64,000 nucleotides of DNA, from contig JAQMRL010000008.1 in assembly GCA_035578175.1 (NCBI GenBank), positions 87,028,541 through 87,092,540 of the forward strand, written 5' to 3'. This DNA is from Catonia carolina (Eukaryota; Arthropoda; Insecta; Hemiptera; Achilidae). The notes beneath the pieces are model-generated. The model had not been told where the DNA came from. It worked only from the letters and a program-made list of their open reading frames with translations, and did not search any database. Both the position numbers and the translations under genes were made by a program. Below, piece by piece: positions 55,301 to 64,000 of the stretch (its first letter is position 1; each line of letters opens with the position of its first letter).

Positions 55301-57023
55301 AAATCGATTTTTCACACGTTTTCGTGAGTAAAAACAGAAAATCGCTAATTACCGCTAAACTAAGCGTTATACAAAAAAATGCTTGAAATAAAAGTTGTAG
55401 GTTTTCAAATTCTCTACAACTTTTATTATATACATTTTTGCTCTAAAATTAATATGAAAGCCGTAATCTTAAAAAAACACTTTTTTACGTAAAAACACCC
55501 TCACCAAGAATTTCAGCAAACATGGTGCCTAACCCTATCTTTTAGAGAATAAAAAAATTGAGTAAATGAGGCGATTTTTAAAAAAATCGTAGGACCAGTT
55601 TTTGAGAAAATTGCAAAAAAGTGAAAAATTATACGAATAAACTACTACTTCCGGTTAACCGATTTTGATGAAAATGTTCGTGTCGGGTCCGGTAGTGGTA
55701 TGTAACTTAAGTTTCAAGTTCGTACGATGTTCCGTTCTTGAGATATTTTGTATACACACACACACACAGACCAATCGCTAAAAACATGTTTTTTGGGTTC
55801 AGGGGGTCTGAAAACGTATAGATCCGGTGAAAAATCGATATGAAAACAATACTTTCCTTCCTATATATTCATATAGGCAAGAGAAAGTAAAAATTAATGA
55901 GTGTGATATTTTGAGAACATAAAATGTATTTGATTGTATCAGAGTGTGCATCGTAAAATCATTGTGAGCTTAAAGTTTGATGGTGTTGACTATTGTATTG
56001 GTTTACATTTCCTATACACTACTTGTTTACCCTTACAGTGCCAGCGTCCTTTTATTAGTACGTTGACTGAAAAATTCATACAATTTTATTTTTTGCTCAA
56101 TTTTTATTTATAGGCCTATTATTGCTGCTTTTATATATTTTATTGATGATTGTTTCTTGTTTTTATAGTAGTATACATAAATTTTTAACTTAAAAACTTT
56201 AAATTTAAATATTAGAAACTAGAATGTATTACAGTAGTAGCTACTTGAATGTACATAACTACTTTCCAAAGTTAAAAAAACTAAAAATAGGATTTTCAAA
56301 AATTTTATCGCAGTATTTTTATTTTTAACGATACATAAATGAATTTAGGTGAAATTTTACATAATGAATTTGTTTTACAAATGATATAAGTGAAGTTGGG
56401 TAAAATAATTTTAGTGCCTTTTTTTAAAATTAGAAAAGAAATTTCCACAAAAAAATGTTTAAGTATAAATTTTTATTTTTGGTATTTATTAAATTATCTT
56501 GAAAAAATAACCAAGTTATGGATAAATTTAAATAAAATGTTACAAATCGCACAAAAATTGGCTGGCATTTTTAAGCAGTACCTGGTGGAAATACATTTTT
56601 TGGTAGGAACTCTCAATATTCTCTTGGCACTATAAGGGTTAATTGTTGATGTATTATGGTTCTGTTTTGATTTCCAGTTTATTATGTAATTTATTGCACG
56701 ATGTAACCTTTTTATTACTTTTACTTATTTTATATGGCAACGTTGGAAGATTAGGGGCAAGGTGGAATTGTTAGTTATTCTAAACATTGAAGCTCACAAT
56801 GATACGAGTACGACGAACACGCACACTACAGAAGATATTATGTATGTTAAAAATGTTTATAATCTAAATTAAATTACTTTCATATTGTACCTCCTGGAAT
56901 CAGCATAAATATAGCCTCACAAATTTGATCTGCAACTTTAGGGTCTGTGTATCTCTTTTGACAATTATTTTGTTTATGAAATATTTGTTCTATCTGATCA
57001 CCTTCAATGTATTTGGTCGTCAT
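46392..57023 (-). CDS. Uncharacterised 191-residue protein, four exons, complete
   Basis: Exons in transcript order: 57023-56891, 52517-52365, 49979-49811 and 46512-46392, with stop TGA at 46394-46392. Lengths of 133, 153, 169 and 121 nt sum to 576, exactly 192 codons, and all three GT-AG introns join in phase (1, 1, 2). The protein starts MTTKYIEGDQIEQIF. It runs through a likely helical stretch (LIPGVARLKELFLGWSLLPA), then DYCLYRPLKEALIRYEVV, an acidic helix (LTEVINKLEDLLESVQ), and ends in a basic-polar tail with GRPIYRSASLDDIINYRSSN. There is no signal peptide, membrane segment, Cys/His cluster or coiled coil of any length. I do not recognise the family and give no function. Coding potential rests on four exons with consistent phase and conserved-looking codon use. 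The gene is divergent from the DCAF11-like exon (2.8 kb) and convergent with nibrin. Its introns carry many DNA transposons. Confidence 0.78.
46690..47155 (+). mobile_element. LINE ORF2 C-terminal fragment
   Basis: Plus-strand text in several frames: RNYVIRDQLGMGSLIRL, then GRLPKRMLF-like and LEGSVMDEFEKRYVTKRKIG, and finally CFNDRESWKGVLLRHTEANL with a stop at 47137. This is the tail of an insect LINE ORF2. Frame breaks make it dead. It lies in the last intron of the unknown minus-strand gene. Confidence 0.7.
47544..48450. mobile_element. Harbinger-type MITE, TTA duplication
   Basis: TTA flanks both ends (47541-47543, 48451-48453). Ends are GGCTTCGGCCAGACAGAATC and, reversed from the right, GGGTTTGGTCAGACAGAATC. 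An internal inverted pair around GTGGCAAAGTTG (47660 and 47890) adds symmetry. No recognisable transposase. Open frames that cross its edges are spurious. Confidence 0.75.
48549..49091. mobile_element. Tigger/pogo-type MITE, TA duplication
   Basis: TA lies on both sides. Ends are CAGTAAAATCTCAGTAGTCC and, reversed, CAGTAGAATCTCGGTAGTCC. 543 bp with no transposase. A (TA)n microsatellite abuts its left edge. Confidence 0.82.
49250..49480 (-). mobile_element. LINE ORF2 tail fragment, degenerate
   Basis: The minus strand recalls the insect LINE text GVDSDILSYIKKKRLIWYEH followed by HVI and R-W-I-x-Q-V-T, spread across frames. Too decayed for edges. The long plus-strand frame here (49272-49775) is a shadow. 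Confidence 0.45.
50540..50820 (-). mobile_element. LINE reverse-transcriptase fragment, degenerate
   Basis: The minus-strand frame 50783-50598 reads MVKKQAEKAELQISFEKTA, then YIGKIDSFKYFGEMIQPKIR. This is the A-x-K-A-G-L-x-I-N-x-x-K-T and F-K-Y-L-G-x-x-I blocks that follow the YADD motif in LINE polymerases. Confidence 0.7.
51048..51838 (-). mobile_element. Tc1-like non-autonomous element, copy 1
   Basis: This direct repeat of 53873-54656 spans about 790 bases. The minus strand carries the N-terminal HTH remnant (PLNKSRERAANYCDVSL, then KKEIKDVKK-like). The ends contain GTTACGAG-type and reverse ACTTGTGACTC sequences in inverted relation. The nuclease is absent. It lies in intron 1 of the unknown gene (transcript sense). 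Confidence 0.6.
52090..52370 (-). repeat. Tandem duplication of the exon-2 donor region of the unknown gene
   Basis: About 115 bases at 52256-52370 are repeated at 52090-52204, a period of 166. The downstream copy (transcript sense) keeps the splice-donor wording CTCAAG|GTAAAATTT. It also keeps GAAACCAATTC further on. Confidence 0.6.
52640..53240 (-). mobile_element. LINE ORF2 C-terminal fragment, minus strand
   Basis: Minus-strand text: QKFCYFENKITKDGRS, SRIAQARKAFEMKNSLL and LRIRKNILK-like, then VLKQVDKRRSIWKHLTRRRN, LVGHILRYPGN and QRLEYIKQITKDVGY. These match the K-x-Y-L-G...I-x-x-R-I-x-x-A...G-H-x-x-R series of LINE tails. A few stops. The end near 52640 meets an AT-rich tail. Confidence 0.75.
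53465..53580 (-). repeat. tRNA-derived SINE, family C, reverse
   Basis: TGACCAGGAATTGAACCTGG (reverse B box), TGGCTTAAAAGCCAGATGTG and CGGACCACTACACCAACCAT (reverse A-box side) are well kept. Confidence 0.75.
53591..53785. mobile_element. Small foldback (palindromic) MITE
   Basis: Arms of about 88 bases, TACTGTCTGTCTA...GGCCTGCC...GCCCGCTACTAGCCTTCTCA and its reverse, meet at 53688. The whole 195 bp is one hairpin. There is no coding. Confidence 0.85.
53873..54656 (-). mobile_element. Tc1-like non-autonomous element, copy 2
   Basis: The minus strand reads NLICNVIKCYEVEAKQKCLS, then PLNKSRERAANYCDVSLST and IRRIKKEIKD, an HTH domain like that at 11751. The left end is ATACTGAAGTTACGAG, and the right end reversed is CACTTGAGTCACGAG. 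The nuclease is missing. Confidence 0.65.
54672..54830 (-). repeat. tRNA-derived SINE, family A, reverse
   Basis: TTGTATCAATAGCTCAGTTA, TTAGCGACTATGGTGGGTTG and GCATAGTGGTAGTGCACTAG (on the minus strand) match family A. The B box is damaged. Confidence 0.65.
54984..55890 (+). mobile_element. Helentron-like (HINE-type) repeat, full-length copy 2
   Basis: The left end is TCTGGTGTGAAACACTCACA after an A run. The right end CCTATATATTCATATAGG forms a hairpin stem inside CTTTC...GAAAG. A short (CA)n tract lies at 55753-55769. Same strand and same order as 808-1784. Confidence 0.65.
56030..56638. mobile_element. piggyBac-type MITE
   Basis: Ends CCCTTACAGTGCC and GGCACTATAAGGG. The right flank is TTAA (56639-56642) and the left is TTTA, a one-base decay. 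609 bp, very AT-rich, with no transposase. The 81-codon open frame inside is not conserved in the sister copy. Confidence 0.72.
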
Positions 57024-59811
57024 TTTTTTTTTTGTATTTTTTGAATAATTATTGAAATTAATTAGAACATTCAGAATAATTTTTATTTGTTTTGTCCTGT
57101 GTATTAGATTCACTGTTGTGTTTATTTTCTTACTGCTACAGTTATATTGTTGATATTTGTAGTACCATATGTTTGAACTGTGATAAAAATACATATAAAT
57201 ATATCTTATCACTGAAGTATTTTAAATTCAAACGTTAGTTATTATGTATTTATTATTATCCTTTTTTATTTGTTGTGGTGAGGGGTGGATAATATTCCTT
57301 TAATAAGATAGGATTGAACATTTGTGTTACATAAATTCTGTACATCTTGCTCATTTAGTAATTTTAACCTGCAATATGTTACCTTTTAGAAAAAAACTTT
57401 CGTTTTAGAAAATCTGAAAAGTTCAGAAGGTTTTTATTAAACTTGCCTTAGGTAGCTTAGGTTGTCTTAGATTGTTTTTGGTGCTGTAAATACATAAATT
57501 GGCAAAAGAATGTTACTTTCTTGTGTTTTTTCTTGGGAGGGGATTATGTTTGTAGTTTCTAACTGGTCAAAAAAAAAAAACTAACAATACAAGTGCAGAA
57601 TACAAAAAAAATCCAAAACATGAATAATGCAAACCGGCTAATATACTAATAATACATAACTTTATAAATTAAAAAGTTTATAGCTATAAAAACTTATACC
57701 ATTTTAGTTATATCATTTTACCTAGGTTAATATTCCTTCTAATACAATGCATTTTAGTTTGAAATAAAATTTCTTTGCCATTTTAAAAGTATTTAAGTCA
57801 CTTTATGGTATCTTTTTTTATGTCTGACTGTTCTGAAATTTCTACTAATGCAGACGGTGGATAATGAAAATGAGTGATGAAAAAATGCCAGACCTGACCA
57901 GGCATCAAACCCAGGACCCCAGCTTAGAAGCCAGTTGCTCTAACCGCTACTTCAACGGGCCACCTTTTATCGTAATCAATTTATTATTGCCTTCAGGCCA
58001 GCCCAGTCAGTCAGCTGGTAGAAAGTCGCTATTATTTGTTAAGTAACACCAGTTGGGCAAGCGACTTTGTATGGTGACCAGTTGACAGCCATCCATGAAC
58101 AAACCCTACTGGGGTTCCCTGTTCAAACTCATGTCTAATCCACGTAAAAAAAATACAACAAAAAGCAGCGATCAAATTGGGTAGTTGTCAACAAAGTACA
58201 GTTCCCGATAAAAAGTAAGTTAAAAAAAAATTATTTTTTTATAATTTACAGATTTAAATATTGTTGAATCCTCTTCCCAGGTTATGAGAAATGTTTCCTG
58301 AGTGAAGCTAACAAATCTGTAAAAAAATGTAATGAAAGAGTTCCTACTGATGAGAGACTGTGTTGGAAGAGTTGACTGGTATAGTGATGGATAAAGTATA
58401 CTCCAGTACGTACCAATACTAGAAATTACCTTGGTTAGCATATTCTAATCAAAAGGTGGTGTCTTGTGCAAAGTGTATTAGCTGTTCACTAATACAAAAA
58501 TGTGTGGTAAAGGAGATCAATGAACTTGAGCAAATTCATTGAAACTTATTTGAATTTATGGGGGAAAGAAGCTTCACTGTGATACTGCTTAAAACAAATG
58601 GCATAATGTCACAATTCAATTCAGCGCTGGATCAATAGAAGAAAAAATCATGATACTATAATGCCAACTATAAATATCATTTTATTCACTGCAGAAAATT
58701 AGTTGCCTCTTCGTGGTGACAATTACAGTGGCCCTATGGTAATTTTCAAACCTCAAGATAAAGAAAGCAGGCTTAGAAGACATTCATTTTTGTATCAACA
58801 CAGGAGATTCAAATTAGGAAAAACATTTATCTAAATGTAACAAGAATGCTTCTTATCAGAGTCGTCTTATACAAAATGACTTTGTTCAATTTATTCTGCT
58901 AATTACCACACAGACAAAAGTATTTTTGTGTGACACGTTGATTAAAATTACAGGTAGGTAGTTTTTTAACTTCTGTATGAATTTAAAATAATACCATCAA
59001 TAAAAATAAACAGTATTTATAAGTTTACTTTGCGATTGTCCATTGTATGCAAGACATGCATAATTTTATCAGAAATTTTGTGGGTAGGGGCAAAAGCTAC
59101 TCCAAGTCGACTGACTGAAAATACTTCAAAAAAATTTTTTACATTCACGACTTTTTGAAACGAGTACCTTACCTCCCAAAAGTACGTCATCGTTCCTTTA
59201 TTGAAGATGTCTGCTGGACTAGTGTTAAAGCAGATATTAAATTGTTTTTATTCTCAAATTACCGCGGTAGGTATGGGTTGGCGTAATTAGAATTATGTTT
59301 ATTAGGTATATTACAGTATTGTATTTACATTTCAAAAGTAATAATAATGATTTTATCAATAACAAAAATGGATTGCTGAATATATGATTGGAAAATATAA
59401 ATAAATTTAAATGTCGGATTATATTCTTTGTTATTAATTAGAGATACATTAATCTGCAGTTTTCATTTCTTAGATCATATATGCATCTTTATCGTGGTAT
59501 TTTTTTATTATAGTCCGTAATTTAATATATTCGAACTCTAGCTTTTCTGCGAACTATAGCAATTTATGAGGCTGCAGGCTTTCCAGTAGTAACAAGATAT
59601 TTGTATGGCTGTGACACTTAGTGAGTTTTGGTTTGAGGTTAAGATTAGTTTATTGGTGGAGTGTTTTGTGTAGGTTATATTTTAATAGATATTAATATTA
59701 AATGTATTCTTTTTCATGGCTTAGGTGATGCGATTGTAGTAGTTGGTACACTTTTATATCATTTTCTTGTGCTTTTTTGTTGACCCCCAGCTGTTAATTT
59801 ACTTCGCATTT
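57024..59811. other. Divergent intergenic region between the unknown gene and the DCAF11-like gene
   Basis: This should hold both promoters. Apart from a reverse family C SINE at 57825-57965, I see no repeat or coding signal. There is no obvious CpG island or TATA box. Confidence 0.45.
57825..57965 (-). repeat. tRNA-derived SINE, family C, reverse
   Basis: ACTGTTCTGAAATTTCTAC, AAAATGCCAGACCTGACCAG, GCATCAAACCCAGGACCC (reverse B box) and GCTTAGAAGCCAGTTGCTCT follow the family C pattern. Confidence 0.75.
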
Positions 59812-59927
59812 ATGGGAACTTCTCCGTCACATAGGATGGAGGATCGTGATAACAGGTCGGACGATTCCTTAGGTTCTTCTGAACAAGAATCGGAATTGAC
59901 AGCCATTTTGCAGTTTCTTATAAGAAG
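59812..59927 (+). CDS. DCAF11: First coding exon of a probable DCAF11/WDR23-like WD-repeat protein, partial
   Basis: An open frame from ATG 59812 (in-frame second ATG at 59836) reads MGTSPSHRMEDRD, then an acidic serine-rich stretch and SELTAILQFLIRR. It ends in phase 2 at AG|GTTAGA (donor from 59928). Human DCAF11 has the same layout: a short acidic N-terminus, then a hydrophobic helix closing in L-L-R-R just before the conserved GQVR segment. The phase here would allow a following glycine. A possible 5' untranslated exon boundary is the CCCCCAG at 59784-59790. Family role: substrate receptor of the CUL4-DDB1 ubiquitin ligase, which in nematodes and flies restrains the SKN-1/Nrf stress response. 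The WD-repeat exons must lie beyond 64000, since none is seen in the remaining 4 kb. The call rests on about 30 residues. The alternative is an unrelated acidic N-terminus. Confidence 0.5.
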
Positions 59928-60989
59928 GTTAGATAATTTTTACTTATTATTTGATGTTAGTTAATTTATTAATATGGATATTTAATTTTAAGATGCGTTT
60001 TAAAATAAGTCTGTAAGTTGCGTTTACCAGCCAGTGTTTTTATTTAGATTTTTTCATAAATTATTTTTTGTATCTTTTTCAGTTATTCTTATGCTTTGAA
60101 AATTGAGTAAAAATAATTTTGAAACGTATGTCATTGTTGAATTTAGTATTGTTTGTATATGTATTGGTGAAAGGTGATTTGTTAGTAAATCCATAATGTT
60201 AAATTTACGGCAATTACTAATGTACGTATAATTTTAGCCTAGTAAGAGGAAATTTTATTCTTGTTAGTGGGTGATTTCTAAGGGGTTGAACCTTTCGACA
60301 TATTGAATGGCCTTTTAATTCTGTGTTTTTCTATTATAATTTTTAGCCAGCAAACAAATTTGTTTAAAATCGTTATATTTTTTAAGTGAATACTTCAGCT
60401 TATTGTTGATTTGTAATCAGAGTGCTTACTAGATAAATTTTTACAGTGCCATTATAATTTTTATATTTTTATTTGAAATAATACTAGTAAATAAAAACAG
60501 ATGAAATTTTTAGACAGCTTAGGTTAGGTTAAATTTCGTTAAAAGTACGCATTTTTAAAAGTTTTGATAATTAATTGATTTTTAAGTGAAAAAATGGGTT
60601 TCTGGTGTGCTCTCAAGACAACTACAACTAGAAAACTGTCACCATATTCAATTATTTATAAAAAAAAAACAAATATTTCTGCATTGCACACAGAGCATTT
60701 AAGAAAATTCAATATTGTTGCATGTGATTGTACCATTGAAACCGTTCCCCACAGAGAAATTGAAATGAAAAATATATCAAGCCGTATTTTCTGTGATATT
60801 TAGTTTCCCGAGGGATAAATTGAAATAATTTGAAAAATATATCAAGCATTTTTTCTGCGATATTTATTTTACAGAACTCAAGATGTAAAAAATTTCCCCT
60901 CCAATAACAGGTTTTGTTGTCTCTTTTGAGGGAGTTATTTATTTATAATTACAACAAAACATTTTTATAATGCATTTGGCAGTTTGTAG

Positions 60990-61400
60990 TCAATTCTATT
61001 GTGTAAAAAGATTGTAAATTTATTTATTAGGTTTTTGTAGCTGCTTTGATTTTCTTTTATTTATGATTTCATTTAAAAATTTCATGTTTTAGTGGATTCA
61101 CCACTATCAGACTATGTAAGACTACAAAAATTAAACTAATTTATTAAAAATCTTATAAAAGGTAGTTGTACACATCTGTCATGTGTACAGATAACTGGAA
61201 AACTACAAATGTTCTATGTAGAGAACAAATTAGTTAAAATTTTTGTCATGTACTTTGTATGTCACTCTGATTATGATGGATCAACAGAAACATGTAAGTT
61301 TTTAAGGAAATCATGGACCGAAATCATAAATGAAATGAAATTAAGGCATCTACAAAACATAGTAAAGAAATTTAAAATGCTACTTTTTAACTGGTGGCGA
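60990..61400. mobile_element. Foldback MITE of the GGATCC-arm family, degenerate
   Basis: GTAGCTGCTTTGATTTTC and TTTTAGTGGATTCACCACTA on the left mirror GATGGATCAACAGAAACATG and GGCATCTACAAAACATAGTA on the right. Related to 26615-27922. Confidence 0.5.
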
Positions 61401-61411
61401 TATTTAAATTG

Positions 61412-61580
61412 GCCGGCTCCATAGCGTAGTGGTAACGCACAGGCCTACAATGCGGAGGTTTCAGGTTCGTTTCCTGGCTAGGGCCTGGAAATTATAACAA
61501 GTCACACAACCCAACTTTCCATTTATATAACCCACTGTAGTTGCTAAACACCAAGCTGTTGATGCAACTTAATTAAAACT
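61412..61580 (+). repeat. tRNA-derived SINE, family A, best forward copy
   Basis: The A box is in CATAGCGTAGTGGTAACGC and the B box in CAGGTTCGTTTCCTGG, about 35 bases apart as in a tRNA. The body is CTAGGGCCTGGAAATTATAA and the tail TGATGCAACTTAATTAAA. This is the clearest member for defining the family. Confidence 0.8.
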
Positions 61581-63069
61581 AAAAAAAGTAGGTATGATTA
61601 TTTGATTTTCATAATTAGAAACATTGAGTTGGATTAAACCTACCTGTATTTCATGAAATTTAGAAAATAACAGTTCTGATAATAAGAAATGTTAAGTGTA
61701 ATAGCTTGGTAAAGGTAATTACTTTTTAAATGTTTGTTTCCATACTTCAAAGTCATTCATTAAAGTATCTAGTTGAATTATACTTATTAAAAACAAAATC
61801 AAATCGTATATGTATTTAAATGTTTTATAATTAAAGGGTAATTAAATTATTTGCAAATTGTGAGTTTTTTAAAATTTTTATTGAGTGATGCAAGCCAACT
61901 TAGGTTATATTTGTGTACGTTGGTAATTATTCGTTAGATAAATTTATAGGTAATGTTCGTTACTTGTAAAACAATTAAGGGAGTGTAACTTGGCGAATGT
62001 GTATAGTATAAAAAATCACCTAAATCAATAATTTAATTAATAAAAATAGTGTGACAATCCATGATAATGGCAATCTAGAATGATTACTTATTAGTTGTAC
62101 TAACCATAGATTAAAAAAATTGGGTACCTGAATCAAAGCTCTTGTTTGTATTTTCATTTAAGTTAGAATCTAATAACTTAATTATTAATTAATAAATTGT
62201 AATTGTTGTGTAGTTGTTAGTTGTGTTAGTTATTGATTAGTTACTATTAGGCCTAATGTAAAAATGTGATATGAAAAATAATGTTTACTGGAGATTAGTT
62301 TATATTTACCCTAAGCTGTTACTACATTCACTGGTGTTGTTTGTAAGAGCTGAACAAAAATTCTCATATTTTTATTAGTGTGATACAGATAGTTGTTTCT
62401 TAGAATTTATAATTTCAAGTTGTTATTATTATAAAGAAATTTGGGTTGTTCTATTTAGAAAGGCTTTTCTATTTGTATGAAACTTAAAATCATAAGATAT
62501 CATGAAGTATATAAAATTTACCACAATACTTGTAAACAATGATATGATTAGTTTAGGCCCTGGCTAAAAATTTTTTTTGATTCTATGTTGTAAACAACTA
62601 TTTTAAAGTAAAATATCAGTTAGGCATGCCCTGTAATCATTCATGAAACCATATTGTGAAATGATGTTAATTATTTGTATTGTTATCATTAGCATTGCCA
62701 ATTATTATTTTATGTCTTTTATTTTTAATACTCTTTTTTATATATTCATTTTTATACATTTTTTAATACCTTCTTTATATATTTTTATGTCATTTTTAAG
62801 GTTTGTATTGAAAAAAATCAGCTGCTTTGTGAATTTATAATTAAATTTCAATTGTGGTTTTGTTTATTGTTGTAATCAAAATGCTAGGCCTATTATTACC
62901 TGTATTTATTTAGTTGTGTAGTTAAGATTATTTTATGATTTATTTAATGTATTTAATTATTTTTTTACTTTTTCTTGTAATAAATAGTAATTATTTTTTT
63001 GTTTTTATTGTGATTGAAAATTTTTTTTTGAATTAGTTTTTTTTTGTTAAGTTGACAGAGACATTGGTA

Positions 63070-63660
63070 TCATCATTCTCTTTATCCCTCTTCCAGGTTT
63101 ACTCAGGCTGGGCCCAACACTGCTTGGTTTACCCGCAACTCGTCATCCATCCCTCTCTATCGCTGTACCATCTCTCGTCCATTGCTCTCTTGACATTGCA
63201 TCTTTTCCCCAATACATCAATTACTGGATCCAATCATTCTTTGTGTCTTCCATTTGGCTTTATCCATCAATCTCCAAGTACTACATCCTTTTAGGCAGTC
63301 TATTTTCTTTATTAGGCAGTCCATCTCTGTTCCGTAATTACTTAATTTTCTACTCTATAGTATTATCTTCTCTTTCCTACAAAGTTCCTCTTGAACTTAA
63401 TTTCTACTGCATAAGTCAGTGTTGCCACAAAGTACGTATTACAATTTTCTTACAATTCATTGAAACTTATTGATCATAGACAGCTTCTCACACTTTGGAA
63501 GACACCGCTTGTTTTCTGTACCCTTTTATGTTACTCCTTTTTCCAATTTTCTTTCTGATACGGAAACTGTCCTGAAATAATTGAATTCTTTAACTTTCTT
63601 CATCAATTTACCATTTAGCCTTATTTTATGTCATGCTTTCCCTCCTCACATCTCTTCTTA
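63070..63660 (-). mobile_element. LINE 3' fragment, minus strand
   Basis: 63075-63240 repeats 25620-25760 (TCTTCCAGGTTTACTCAGGC, TGGGCCCAACAC, CATTGCTCTCTTGACATTGC). The stretch 63260-63660 continues into degenerate ORF2 text, as in 25960-26440. Confidence 0.55.
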
Positions 63661-63699
63661 CTTTTTCCTCGCCAAAATCCTGTTTTGTTTTACATCAAA

Positions 63700-63840
63700 C
63701 TGTTTTGTAATTACTGCTAATGCAGACGATGATAGATAGGTGATAGATAAAAATGAGTGATGCAAAAATGCCATATCTGACTGGGAATCGAACCTGGGAC
63801 TTCGGCGTAGAAGCGAGTTTCGCTGACCACACTTAACAAT
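63700..63840 (-). repeat. tRNA-derived SINE, family C, reverse
   Basis: TTACTGCTAATGCAGACGAT, TGATGCAAAAATGCCATATC and TGGGAATCGAACCTGGGAC (reverse B box) are clear. GCGTAGAAGCGAG corresponds to the anticodon-arm side. Confidence 0.75.
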
Positions 63841-64000
63841 TTCTTCATTTGACAACTGCAGTGCCTTTTTCACTCTTTGTTGTCTTTACTCATATAACCA
63901 GATAATTTGCAAAAAATAAGCTCCCAGTATTTTCTTTGATCTTCTTTAATCTTTTATGTATTCCAGCCATTGTTAATATGAACAGGTTGGGTATATAATT

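Larger units (their letters stand above)
59928..64000 (+). other. Probable intron 1 of the DCAF11-like gene
   Basis: Very AT-rich. It contains a foldback MITE (60990-61400), a family A SINE, a LINE tail and a family C SINE. No WD-repeat exon was found. Open frames here lack domains. Confidence 0.4.

Noticed and set aside
61412..61500. A functional tRNA gene
   Set aside because: A and B boxes are good, but acceptor-stem pairing is absent and the sequence continues into a shared SINE body. Other family members show the same layout.

Overview
The window is animal nuclear DNA, AT-rich (roughly 30% GC), with small exons, introns of 0.1 to 4.4 kb, GT-AG splicing and heavy transposon load. Gene content (axonemal dynein, nibrin) and the repeat mix (mariner, Tigger, Harbinger, piggyBac and hAT elements, Helitron-like repeats, tRNA-derived SINEs, LINE tails) point to an arthropod, most likely an insect and perhaps a hemipteroid. 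The order-level guess is inference only.

Four host genes are visible. (1) 427-13486, plus strand: the last eight coding exons of an axonemal dynein heavy chain, best matched to DNAH6. (2) 17162-42111, plus strand: a complete 11-exon nibrin gene (NBS1, the FHA/BRCT subunit of the MRE11-RAD50-NBS1 DNA-break complex) of 903 codons. It includes a 25-nt first exon that ordinary ORF calling would miss. (3) 46392-57023, minus strand: a complete four-exon gene for a 191-residue protein that I do not recognise. (4) 59812-59927, plus strand: the first coding exon of a probable DCAF11/WDR23-like gene that runs off the right edge. The dynein and nibrin genes are head-to-tail. Nibrin and the unknown gene are tail-to-tail. 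The unknown gene and the DCAF11-like gene are divergent. I see no functional link between the four; this is an ordinary eukaryotic gene neighbourhood.

Most of the remaining sequence is mobile DNA, much of it with exact ends. Examples are a hAT-type element at 43742-45989 holding a SINE and a Harbinger element, which itself holds a Helentron-like fragment and a 587-bp solo-LTR-like insert. A second Harbinger element (32297-33446) is broken by a LINE tail, and a Tigger element (15392-16537) sits inside a SINE. A Helitron (26884-27753) lies inside a foldback element. piggyBac-type MITEs lie at 4221-4748 and 56030-56638, and a mariner whose left end is an inverted copy of its right end at 6983-7874.

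The most interesting protein-level signal is in nibrin. An acidic [D/N]-D-aromatic-x-F motif resembling its C-terminal ATM-recruiting segment occurs four more times, 20-24 residues apart, in the middle of the protein. The most interesting DNA-level signals are the datable insertion stack at 43.7-46.0 kb and the strong excess of the palindrome TAGGCCTA.
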